From Iamia sp035765045 (lineage in GTDB: Bacteria > Actinomycetota > Acidimicrobiia > Acidimicrobiales > Iamiaceae): DNA of 60,340 nucleotides. The translations under genes were made by a program, and so were the position numbers. The notes under the pieces are model-generated. The model was not told the DNA's origin. It saw nothing but the letters and a program-made list of their open reading frames with translations, and did not search any database. Below, piece after piece: positions 52,436 through 59,806 of the stretch (positions within the stretch are counted from its first letter, which is position 1; the number at the start of each line of letters is the position of its first letter). The DNA lies in NCBI GenBank assembly GCA_035765045.1, contig DASTYI010000141.1:1-60340 (forward strand), in the 5' to 3' direction.

Positions 52436-52860
52436 TCGCCCCGGCGGCGCTCGACGACGGCGTCGACGACCAGGCCGGCCCCGATGGCCAGGAGCCAGGC
52501 GTCCTTGCTGAGGCCCAGCCCCTGCGGGGTCGGCCAGACCGACCCCTCCTTGCGCATGCCGGGGGTGCGGGCGTAGAGCCCCATCAGGGCGGCGCTGAAG
52601 GCGGTGAGCCCGGCGCCGGCCAGCCCGTCGGACACGAACGGCGCCAGCAGGGCCCCGCCCAGGACGACCTCGCCGACCGCCAGACCCTTCACGAACCGCT
52701 CGGGCGGGACGTCCTTCAGCACCGGGTAGGTGCCGGCGGCCATGCCGTGGATGCCGGCGGCGTGCTCGGGGTCGGCCTTCAGCTTCTCGAGCCCGGCGTG
52801 GAGGGTGAAGGCCCCGGCGGCGATCCGCCCGGGGACGTTCCGGAGGTGGGTGGAGGCCAT
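52432..52860 (-). CDS. Membrane protein, DoxX-like
   Basis: A protein of 142 residues with about three or four hydrophobic segments: RIAAGAFTLHAGLEKL, VKGLAVGEVVLGGALLAPFV, LAGAGLTAFSAALMGLYA and DAWLLAIGAGLVVDAVV. The layout resembles small DoxX-family membrane proteins, though the match is loose. Its function is unknown. The TAG stop joins palindromic repeat copy 3. Confidence 0.6.
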   Translation of the reverse strand: MASTHLRNVPGRIAAGAFTLHAGLEKLKADPEHAAGIHGMAAGTYPVLKDVPPERFVKGLAVGEVVLGGALLAPFVSDGLAGAGLTAFSAALMGLYARTPGMRKEGSVWPTPQGLGLSKDAWLLAIGAGLVVDAVVERRRGD

Positions 52861-52952
52861 CACGGCACGGTACCCAGCGACCCCCCGCACCCGACCCCGC
52901 CAGGGTGGCCCTCCGAGGACCACCCTCGGAGGCCACGGCGGTCAGCCGTGCG

Positions 52953-53027
52953 TGGAGCGGGTGACGGGAATCGAACCCGCATAGCCTGCTTGGAAGGCAG
53001 GGGCTCTAGCCATTGAGCTACACCCGC
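52953..53027 (-). tRNA. tRNA-Gly (anticodon TCC)
   Basis: On the reverse strand, acceptor GCGGGTG/CACCCGC, D stem GCTC/GAGC, anticodon stem CCTGC/GCAGG with loop CTTCCAA (TCC), T arm GCGGG/CCCGT around TTCGATT, discriminator T and encoded CCA. Confidence 0.95.
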
Positions 53028-53067
53028 GAGGGCCCGGAGGCCGGGGTCGAACCTAGCGGGAGCGCCG

Positions 53068-55275
53068 TCAGCTCGGGAAGCGGGTCTGGGCCCGGTCGAA
53101 GTACTCCTGCATCGAGGCGAGGGTGCTGGCCAGGGTGACGTCGCCCTCGGTGCGGATGCGCCCGCCCCAGTAGGTGGCGTCGGCGCTGCTGGCGCCCCGG
53201 CCGAGCAGGGCCTGGTACAGCTTCTGGACCCGGGCGCCGCGCGACTCGGCCGACTGGTAGAGGTCGAGCGCCACGCGGGTGCGGCCCCGGCTGGCCACCT
53301 GGCCCTCCCAGAAGACGAGGTCGTCCTCGCTCGGGGTGCGGCCGAGGAGCTTGCCGTAGAGGTCGGTGATCCAGCCCCGGACCGTGCCCCCGCCGAAGCC
53401 CTCGTAGTACTCCTTGCTGGCGTAGAAGAAGGCCGCCACCTTGGGCACCGAGACGCCCCGGCGGAGCTCGCCGACCCAGAAGGCGACGTCGGCCTGGCTG
53501 CCGGGCCGCCCGAGGGTGTCGTCGTAGAAGCCGTTGACGAGCGCCGAGAGGTACTCGTCGGAGCGGGCCAGGCCCCGCACGTAGGCGGCCTTGCTGGCAC
53601 CGTTGGCCAGCGACGTGGCGGTGAGGTCGATCTCCTGCGCGCTCGGGGCCCGGTCGAGGAAGTCCTGGTACGTCGCCTTGACGAAGGGGACGAAGGGCGA
53701 GGTGACGGTGATCGTGCCGCCCTCGAAGGCCTGGCGGACGCCGGCGCCGGGCAGCCGCTCGGGGTCGCCGGTCGGGTAGCCGTAGCTGCCGCCGGGGCCG
53801 CCGGCGTCGCGGTAGCGGGCGAAGATCCCGGGCGGGACGACGTGGGCCCCGGTCTCCGAGGTGGCGTAGACGGCGCCGTGCTGGGTGGTGAAGCGCACGC
53901 CCCGGCCGTCGCCGACCGCGCCCCGGTCGCTGGTGGGGTAGCCCATCCGCCCGGTCGGCCCGCCGTCGTCGAGGTAGGCGGTCAGCAGGCTGCCCCAGAC
54001 GCCGAAGGCGCCGGTGGCGGCCGAGTAGTAGATGACGCCGCCGTGCTCGAAGATCGACGCCCGGCCCCGGCCGTCGGACAGCGTGGTCACGTTGGTGGCG
54101 ACGTGCCCGAGGGCGCCGGCGATCCCGCCGAGGGCCTCGTGCTTGGTGAAGATCGCCCCGTGGATCTCGACGGTCACCTGGCTGCGGCGGTAGATGCGGC
54201 CGGTGGCGAAGTTGATGTAGATCGCCCGCTCGTCGGCGCTGCGCCGGGGCGAGCCGGTGGGCCGGCCGAGCACGCCGCCCAGCCCGCCGTACTGCTGCCA
54301 GACGGCGTAGTAGGGCTCGGGCACGCCGTAGGTCGACCCGTCGGTGAAGCGGTAGATCCCGCCCCGCTGGAAGCGCGAGTAGCGGACGCTGCCCGACGAG
54401 GACACGTCGGTGGTCGGGTAGCCGTAGGCGCTGCCGTGGCCGCCGGCGGCGAGCCACAGGTCGAGGATCGACCCGTGGACCTCCTGCGGGTTGGTGCTCG
54501 GGCTGTCGTAGATCCGCCCGCCCTCGTAGACGGCCAGCCGGCCGCTGCGGTTCGGGGTGTCGCGCTCGGAGCCGATCTGCTTGCCGAGGAAGCCGCCGGC
54601 GCCGCCGAGCGCCTGGTACTTGCGGGCGATCGGGGACGACGCCTGGTTGGTGAGGCAGGCGGCGCCGTGGTCGGCGGTGCGGTTGTCGGTGAGGGTGCGG
54701 GTCGAGCAGGCCGGGTCGTAGGTCCACGGCGTGATGCAGATGGCGACGCGGCAGGCGACCGGGCCGTAGCAGCTGATCTGCTGGTTGCACTGGCCGTAGC
54801 GGAACTGGTTGCAGCAGGTGCGGCGGCCGTCGCAGGCGGCGCCCGAGCAGCGGCACGAGCACTGGGTCGGGCAGGTGGCGTTGCAGTCGATGATGTAGCG
54901 GGGGCCGCCCCCGCAGTAGGCCGAGCCGTCGGCCTTCCACCAGCCGGCGACGAAGGTGGCCGGCGGGCACGAGTTGCTGCCGTTGTTGATCGTGCAGCAG
55001 AAGGCGGTCCAGCCGTCGCCGCAGGTGCCGCAGACGGCGCCGTAGGCGGTGCCCGGCTTGAGGAGGTAGCTGACCGGGTTGACGGCCAGGGCCGAGCCGA
55101 CCACGGCGGTGCGGGCGAGGAACCGGCGCCGGCTGTGCCCGCCGGAGAGGATGCCGGCGGTGCGGGCCACGACCCGCTCGGCCACCGAGGGCCGGGGGGC
55201 GCCGGGGGCGGGGGCCGGGGCCGGGGCGGTATCGGTGGCGGTGGCGCGGCGGCGGACGAGGTCGAGCGGGCTCAT
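53068..55275 (-). CDS. Tat-exported protein: MauA-like cysteine-rich domain fused to LGFP and DUF4214 repeats
   Basis: A protein of 735 residues. A twin-arginine signal SRRRFLARTAVVGSALAV (48-65) is followed by a domain (about 82-210) with 20 cysteines, including CCTINNGSNSCPPATFVAGW, IIDCNATCPTQCSCRC and CRVAICITPWTYDPAC. This resembles the methylamine dehydrogenase light chain, where W112/113 and W184 could lie near the TTQ tryptophans. Next are about five LGFP repeats (for example YGYPTTD, LGRPTGS, MGYPTSD, YGYPTGD; 215-510) and DUF4214 repeats (520-735; TYQDFLDRAPS, LYGKLLGRTPSEDD). It is the last gene of a MauE/MauD-like cluster. Whether a cofactor forms is unknown; a wall-bound surface protein is inferred. 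Confidence 0.8.
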   Translation of the reverse strand: MSPLDLVRRRATATDTAPAPAPAPGAPRPSVAERVVARTAGILSGGHSRRRFLARTAVVGSALAVNPVSYLLKPGTAYGAVCGTCGDGWTAFCCTINNGSNSCPPATFVAGWWKADGSAYCGGGPRYIIDCNATCPTQCSCRCSGAACDGRRTCCNQFRYGQCNQQISCYGPVACRVAICITPWTYDPACSTRTLTDNRTADHGAACLTNQASSPIARKYQALGGAGGFLGKQIGSERDTPNRSGRLAVYEGGRIYDSPSTNPQEVHGSILDLWLAAGGHGSAYGYPTTDVSSSGSVRYSRFQRGGIYRFTDGSTYGVPEPYYAVWQQYGGLGGVLGRPTGSPRRSADERAIYINFATGRIYRRSQVTVEIHGAIFTKHEALGGIAGALGHVATNVTTLSDGRGRASIFEHGGVIYYSAATGAFGVWGSLLTAYLDDGGPTGRMGYPTSDRGAVGDGRGVRFTTQHGAVYATSETGAHVVPPGIFARYRDAGGPGGSYGYPTGDPERLPGAGVRQAFEGGTITVTSPFVPFVKATYQDFLDRAPSAQEIDLTATSLANGASKAAYVRGLARSDEYLSALVNGFYDDTLGRPGSQADVAFWVGELRRGVSVPKVAAFFYASKEYYEGFGGGTVRGWITDLYGKLLGRTPSEDDLVFWEGQVASRGRTRVALDLYQSAESRGARVQKLYQALLGRGASSADATYWGGRIRTEGDVTLASTLASMQEYFDRAQTRFPS

Positions 55276-55303
55276 GCGGGGGTCCTCTCGAGGGCGGGGG
55301 CGC

Positions 55304-55801
55304 TCACGGCGCCGTGACCTGGATCTGACGGGTGACGTCGTTGGCGGTGGTGGCCATCGGGCCGACCTCGCGCTGGTCGCCGACGACGGTGTAGAGGCAG
55401 AAGGCCCGGCCGTTGAGGGTGAAGAAGCGCTGGGCGCCGGCCTGGCCCCGCTGGACCCGCTGGAGGCCCTGGCTGCTGAACATCCGCCCGGTGAGGCGGG
55501 GCACCTGGGAGACGGTGGGGAACAGGGCGGTGCCGGCGCTGTCGGGGCCGTACTCGACCAGCACGACGAGCAGGTGGCCGGTGCCCATCAGGTCGACGGC
55601 GCCGCTGCCGAAGTCGCCCCGATCCTCGGGGAGGGCGAAGTTGCCCATGTGGAGGACGGGGCCGGTGTCCTCGCCGAGGACCGCGGTCGACGCCGACGCC
55701 CCGCCCCGACGGCCGGTCAGGGTCCCGGGCTGGCGCCGGCTGATCCGGCCCTCCCAGCCGTTGGGCAGCTCGGCCCGGATGCCGTGGGCCTCGATCCTCA
55801 T
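55304..55801 (-). CDS. Hypothetical protein of the Mau-like cluster
   Basis: A protein of 165 residues of unknown family. It has no signal peptide and is beta-rich. It begins RIEAHGIRAELPNGWEGRIS, which resembles the start of small DUF1795/PsbP-like domains, and contains LPEDRGDFGSGAVDLMG and RFFTLNGRAFCLYTVVG. Its ATG overlaps the stop of the MauD-like gene (ATGA), and 28 bp separate it from the MauA-like gene, so it is firmly part of this transcript. It may be a chaperone or assembly factor, which is inference. Confidence 0.6.
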   Translation of the reverse strand: MRIEAHGIRAELPNGWEGRISRRQPGTLTGRRGGASASTAVLGEDTGPVLHMGNFALPEDRGDFGSGAVDLMGTGHLLVVLVEYGPDSAGTALFPTVSQVPRLTGRMFSSQGLQRVQRGQAGAQRFFTLNGRAFCLYTVVGDQREVGPMATTANDVTRQIQVTAP

Positions 55802-56682
55802 GCGCGGGTCCTCTCGTCGGGCTCGTCGTGATCGTGGGGGTGGTCGTGGGCGTGCTGGTGGGCGGCGAGGCGGGGGTCGTCGGGCCCGTCGCCGTAGAGG
55901 CTGGGGTCGCCGGGCCCGATGCCGGCGGCCAGCAGCTCCTCGTCGACCCGGCGCTCGCGCTCGTCGTCGGCCTTGTACTTGGCGACCCGCCGGCTCTCGA
56001 GGTCCTCGGCGTAGCTGGCGTCGTCCTGGATCTGGGTGAGCAGCCCCTTCACCTGGTCCCAGTCGATGCCGGTGCCCTCGCCCTGGACCAGCCCGGTCTT
56101 CCCATCGACCAGCACGAAGTAGGGCGAGCCGGGGATGTCGTAGGCCTCCCAGGCGCTGGTGTCCATGACCACGGGGACGGCGGCGGGGGCGACCCGGGCG
56201 ATCGCCGCCGGGCTCTCCTGGTCGGGGCCCTTGGTGACGATGACGGGGCGGACGTCGCGGGGCAGGCCCAGCTTCTGCGGCTTCTGGAAGGCGTCCCAGA
56301 AGCGCTGGCAGGTGAGGCAGGAGCCGGAGAGGAAGGCGACCAGCGTGCGGTGCTCGACCCCGGTGACCCGGATGGTGAGGGCGTCGTCGTCGATCCCGAC
56401 GCCGACGAGGTCACGGCTGTCGGTGAAGCCCTCGCGCTCGGGCGGGGCCTGGACCTGCGGGAAGGTGCGGACCTCGTCGCGGCTGACGGTGCGGGGTCCG
56501 GCGGCGCGGGCGCCGGAGCGACCACCGGTGGCCGCCGCGGCCCGGGTGGTGGCCCCCTCCTCCAGCCCCCCGTCGAGGTCGTGGAGGCGCCGGAGGATGT
56601 CGGCGTGGCTGCGCAGCAGGCCCAGGACGAGCAGGGTGAGCACCGCCACGGCGACGGCGAGGATGACGACGACGGCGGCCAT
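55798..56682 (-). CDS. MauD-like membrane-anchored thioredoxin-fold protein
   Basis: A protein of 294 residues. An N-terminal membrane helix (about 1-22, AAVVVILAVAVAVLTLLVLG) precedes a thioredoxin-like domain with LVAFLSGSCLTCQRFWDAF, whose redox motif is CLTC. Then come VPVVMDTSAWEAYDIPGSPY (cis-Pro region) and FVLVDGKTGLVQGEGTG. The C terminus is histidine-rich (HQHAHDHPHDHDE). MauD helps form the six disulfides of the amine dehydrogenase small subunit, and this protein sits in the same order after a MauE-like gene. The ATG at 56682 was chosen because it starts the helix. Confidence 0.82.
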   Translation of the reverse strand: MAAVVVILAVAVAVLTLLVLGLLRSHADILRRLHDLDGGLEEGATTRAAAATGGRSGARAAGPRTVSRDEVRTFPQVQAPPEREGFTDSRDLVGVGIDDDALTIRVTGVEHRTLVAFLSGSCLTCQRFWDAFQKPQKLGLPRDVRPVIVTKGPDQESPAAIARVAPAAVPVVMDTSAWEAYDIPGSPYFVLVDGKTGLVQGEGTGIDWDQVKGLLTQIQDDASYAEDLESRRVAKYKADDERERRVDEELLAAGIGPGDPSLYGDGPDDPRLAAHQHAHDHPHDHDEPDERTRA

Positions 56683-56813
56683 CAGGCGGGGAGCGCAGCG
56701 GGCCGCCGGGGGCGCAGCGCGGGGGAGGCGAACAGCACGACCGGGCCACCGTAGGCGATGTGCCGCGCTCGGTGAGCACACTCACCCGAAGGTGGGGCGG
56801 TCCGACCCGGCCG

Positions 56814-56981
56814 GTTCTGAGGCGCAAGGAGGGCGCGGGTGGGACCGGTGCGCCTCAGAACGGCGGCGACCCAGTTCTGAGGCGCGGGCGGAGGGTGGAT
56901 GGATCGCTGGCGCCTCAGAACGGGGGCGATCCGGTTCTGAGGCGCGGGCGGAGGGTGGATGGATCGCTGGCGCCTCAGAAC
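56814..56981. repeat. Array of three hairpins with 60-bp period
   Basis: Arms GTTCTGAGGCGC and GCGCCTCAGAAC occur at 56814/56850, 56874/56910 and 56934/56970, exactly 60 bp apart. The 24-nt loops of units 2 and 3 are identical and that of unit 1 differs. It fills the gap between the MauE-like and MauD-like genes (56683-56995); no gene is seen there. Confidence 0.88.
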
Positions 56982-56995
56982 GGGGGAGGAGGGGG

Positions 56996-57565
56996 TCAGG
57001 GCTTGGACGATCCGGGGGCGGGGCCGAGGAGGGCCCGGACGGCGGGCAGGTCGGTGAGGAGGGCGCGGACGCCGGCGGCGGCCACGGCGGCGAGGCCGAG
57101 GACGGCCAGGGTGGCGACGGGCTGGTCGCCGGTGGCGGCGGCGACCCCGTCGGCCCCGACCACGACGGCGGCGACGGCGCCGGCGGCCAGCAGGACGTTG
57201 ACGACGACGTGGGTCCACCCGACGGGGGCGGCGGCCTCGCCGAAGCACCCGCAGTCGGCGGCCTCGCCGCCCCGGGCCTGGAGCACCTGGCGGGCGGTGA
57301 AGCAGGCGAAGCCGAGGTAGAGGGCGGCGACGACGATCCCGGCCGGCCCCCCGAGCCCACCGGCGGCGAGGCCGGCGGCCACCTCGACCACCCCGAGGGC
57401 CCGCACGGCGCCGTCGGGCACGCGGAGCCCGGCCCGGGCCAGGGCCAGCGCCGTCGGGGCCGACCGGTCGAGCTTCGCCAGCCCGGCCGCCACCAGCAGC
57501 AGCCCGGCGACGAGCAACGGTCCGAGGGCGGGGGACAGCGAGGCGAGCACCACGCCCCCCACCAT
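56996..57565 (-). CDS. MauE/DoxX-like redox membrane protein
   Basis: A protein of 189 residues with about five membrane helices. MauE hallmarks are LLVAGLLLVAAGLAKLDRSA at the start, ALGVVEVAAGLAA, ALYLGFACFTARQVLQAR and the short loop ADCGCFGEA with a CxC cysteine pair. MauE is a VKOR/DsbB-like partner that reoxidises MauD in amine dehydrogenase biogenesis. It is the first gene of the cluster, giving the order E, D, unknown, A-like. Hairpins with GTTCTGA arms lie on both sides. Confidence 0.82.
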   Translation of the reverse strand: MVGGVVLASLSPALGPLLVAGLLLVAAGLAKLDRSAPTALALARAGLRVPDGAVRALGVVEVAAGLAAGGLGGPAGIVVAALYLGFACFTARQVLQARGGEAADCGCFGEAAAPVGWTHVVVNVLLAAGAVAAVVVGADGVAAATGDQPVATLAVLGLAAVAAAGVRALLTDLPAVRALLGPAPGSSKP

Positions 57566-57580
57566 GCCAGCCCGCCATCG

Positions 57581-57628
57581 GTTCTGATCGGCGAGCGTCG
57601 CGTGGGCGCGCCCCTGGCTGATCAGAAC
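57581..57628. terminator. Hairpin upstream of tig, related to the 60-bp array
   Basis: Arms GTTCTGATC (57581-57589) and GATCAGAAC (57620-57628) share the GTTCTGA/TCAGAAC ends of the 56814-56981 array. It lies between the divergent MauE-like and tig starts. The rest of 57566-57717 holds a TACAGT -10 box for tig at 57702-57707. Confidence 0.6.
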
Positions 57629-57717
57629 GGAGAGGGTCGGCGCCCCTGGGCCACGGCGGCCCGGCGCTGGTCACCATGCCAGGCGCGGAGGGCCGCGCCG
57701 GTACAGTGGGCGCCCTC

Positions 57718-59115
57718 ATGCAGTCCACCGTCGAGCCCGCCGAGGGCAACAAGGTCAAGCTCCGCGTCGAGGTCCCCGGTGACGTCTTCGAGCGAGAGGT
57801 CGACGCCGCCTTCAAGCGCATGGCGCGCGAGGTGCGGCTCCCCGGGTTCCGGCCCGGCAAGGTGCCCCGCAAGGTGCTCGAGGCCCGGGTCGGCGTGGAG
57901 GCGGCGCGCAACGACGCCCTCCAGCACGCCCTCCCCGAGTACTACGCCGCCGCCCTCGCCGAGCACGAGGTCGACGCCATCGCCCCGCCCGAGATCGAGA
58001 TCACGGCGGGCGAGGACGAGGGCCCCGTCGCCTTCGACGCCGTCGTCGAGGTCCGCCCCGAGGTCCAGGTCGGCGGGTACGCCTCGCTGCGGGTCGTGAT
58101 CGACTCGCCCGAGCCCACCGAGGAGGAGGTCGACCAGCGGGTCGAGCACCTGCGCGAGCAGTTCTCCAGCCTCTCGGAGGTCAGCCGCCCGGCGGCCGAG
58201 GGCGACACGGTCACCATCGACATCAGCGGCGCCCGCGACGGCGAGCCGATCGACGGCCTCACCGCCGAGGGCTACCAGTACCGCGTCGGCGCCGGGTCGA
58301 TCGTCCCCGAGCTCGACGAGAACCTCCAGGGCGCCAAGGCCGGCGCCACGCTGACCTTCACCGCCGACCACCCCCAGGAGGGGGAGGACCCGGTCGACTT
58401 CACCGTCGAGCTCAAGGAGGTCCGCGAGACCGTCCTGCCCGACCTCGACGACGCCTTCGCCGCCGAGGCCTCGGAGTTCGCCACCGTCGAGGAGCTGCGC
58501 GCCGACCTGCGCACCCGGCTGGCCGGGGTCAAGGCCTCGCAGGCCCGGATGGCGGTGCGCGAGGGCGCGGCCGACGAGCTGGCCCAGCTGGTCGAGGAGG
58601 AGCCGCCCGAGGCCCTCGTCGAGACCGAGATGCAGACCCGCCTCCAGGACCTCGCCCTCCGCCTCCGGGCCCAGGGCATCGAGCTGGCCCAGTACCTCCA
58701 GCTCACCGGGCAGGACCCCGACGCCTTCCGCGAGGAGCTCCGCACCGCGGCCCAGCGCTCGGTGCGGGTCGACCTGGCCCTGCGCGCCGTCGCCGCCGCC
58801 GAGGGCATCGACGTCGACGACGACGACCTCGACGCCGAGATCGAGGCGGTCGCCGCCCGGGTCGGCCAGCCGGCCAAGAAGGTCCGCCAGCAGTTCGAGC
58901 GCAACTCCCAGATGCCGTTGGTACGCTCCGACGTGCGCACCCGCAAGGCCATGGAGTGGGTGCTGGAGCACATCGAGGTCGTCGACCGCGACGGCAACGC
59001 CCTCGACCGCGACGCCCTCCTCGCCGACGAGGACGAGCACGACCACGACCATGGCCACCACCACGGGGACGACGACTCCGCCGACCCCGCCGACGACACC
59101 GACGAGCAGGACTGA
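57718..59115 (+). CDS. tig: Trigger factor, ribosome-associated chaperone and peptidyl-prolyl isomerase
   Basis: A protein of 465 residues. The N-terminal ribosome-binding domain has VRLPGFRPGKVPRKVLEARV, the trigger-factor signature. The FKBP-type PPIase domain is about 155-250 (AEGDTVTIDISGARDGEPID), and the long C-terminal helical arms end in an acidic His/Asp tail (DEDEHDHDHGHHHGDDD) that could bind metal. It meets nascent chains at the exit tunnel. The order tig-clpP-clpX is conserved in many bacteria. Confidence 0.96.
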   Translation: MQSTVEPAEGNKVKLRVEVPGDVFEREVDAAFKRMAREVRLPGFRPGKVPRKVLEARVGVEAARNDALQHALPEYYAAALAEHEVDAIAPPEIEITAGEDEGPVAFDAVVEVRPEVQVGGYASLRVVIDSPEPTEEEVDQRVEHLREQFSSLSEVSRPAAEGDTVTIDISGARDGEPIDGLTAEGYQYRVGAGSIVPELDENLQGAKAGATLTFTADHPQEGEDPVDFTVELKEVRETVLPDLDDAFAAEASEFATVEELRADLRTRLAGVKASQARMAVREGAADELAQLVEEEPPEALVETEMQTRLQDLALRLRAQGIELAQYLQLTGQDPDAFREELRTAAQRSVRVDLALRAVAAAEGIDVDDDDLDAEIEAVAARVGQPAKKVRQQFERNSQMPLVRSDVRTRKAMEWVLEHIEVVDRDGNALDRDALLADEDEHDHDHGHHHGDDDSADPADDTDEQD

Positions 59116-59119
59116 GCAG

Positions 59120-59755
59120 ATGGAACCGGCGTACAGCTACCTCGTGCCCACGGTGGTCGAGCAGACCAACCGGGGCGAGCGGGCCTTCGACCTCTACTCC
59201 CGCCTGCTCAAGGACAACATCATCTTCCTGGGCACGCCGATCGACGACACGATCGCCAACCTCGTCTCGGCCCAGCTGCTGCACCTCGAGTCGGAGAACC
59301 CCGACAAGGACATCAACATCTACATCAACAGCCCCGGTGGCGACATCACGGCGCTGTTCGCGATCTACGACACGATGCAGTACGTCAAGCCCGACATCGC
59401 CACCATCTGCTACGGCCAGGCCGCCTCGGCCGCCGCCGTGCTGCTGGCGGCGGGCACGCCGGGCAAGCGCATGGCCCTCCCGCACGCACGGGTGCTGCTC
59501 CACCAGCCGTGGGGCTCGGGTGGCGGCCAGGCCTCGGACATCGAGATCCAGGCCCGCGAGATCCTGCGGATGCGGGACCTCCTCAACGAGATCCTCGCCC
59601 GCCACAGCGGCCAGGACATCGAGAAGATCAAGCGCGACACCGACCGCGACTTCGTGCTGTCCGCGCCCGAGGCGCAGGCGTACGGCATCATCGACGAGGT
59701 GATCGCCTCCCGCGAGGTCGTCGACCGCAGCGGCCCGATCACCGCGGCGAGCTGA
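59120..59755 (+). CDS. clpP: ATP-dependent Clp protease proteolytic subunit
   Basis: A protein of 211 residues. The catalytic triad is S103 (in CYGQAASAAAVLLA), H128 (in ARVLLHQPWG) and D177 (in KRDTDRDFVL). The N terminus YSYLVPTVVEQTNRGERAFD and INIYINSPGGDITA are standard. It forms the tetradecameric protease chamber that works with ClpX or ClpC. The gene begins 4 bp after tig. Actinobacteria often carry a second clpP, but only one is visible here. Confidence 0.97.
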   Translation: MEPAYSYLVPTVVEQTNRGERAFDLYSRLLKDNIIFLGTPIDDTIANLVSAQLLHLESENPDKDINIYINSPGGDITALFAIYDTMQYVKPDIATICYGQAASAAAVLLAAGTPGKRMALPHARVLLHQPWGSGGGQASDIEIQAREILRMRDLLNEILARHSGQDIEKIKRDTDRDFVLSAPEAQAYGIIDEVIASREVVDRSGPITAAS

Positions 59756-59806
59756 TCACCCGAGAACGACCGAGACACCCGACCACAGACCGACAGGGGA
59801 TACCCG

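Noticed and set aside
56814..56981. Possible CRISPR array (regular 60-bp repeats)
   Set aside because: Only three units, each an inverted repeat with long arms, two loops identical rather than unique spacers, and no cas genes nearby.
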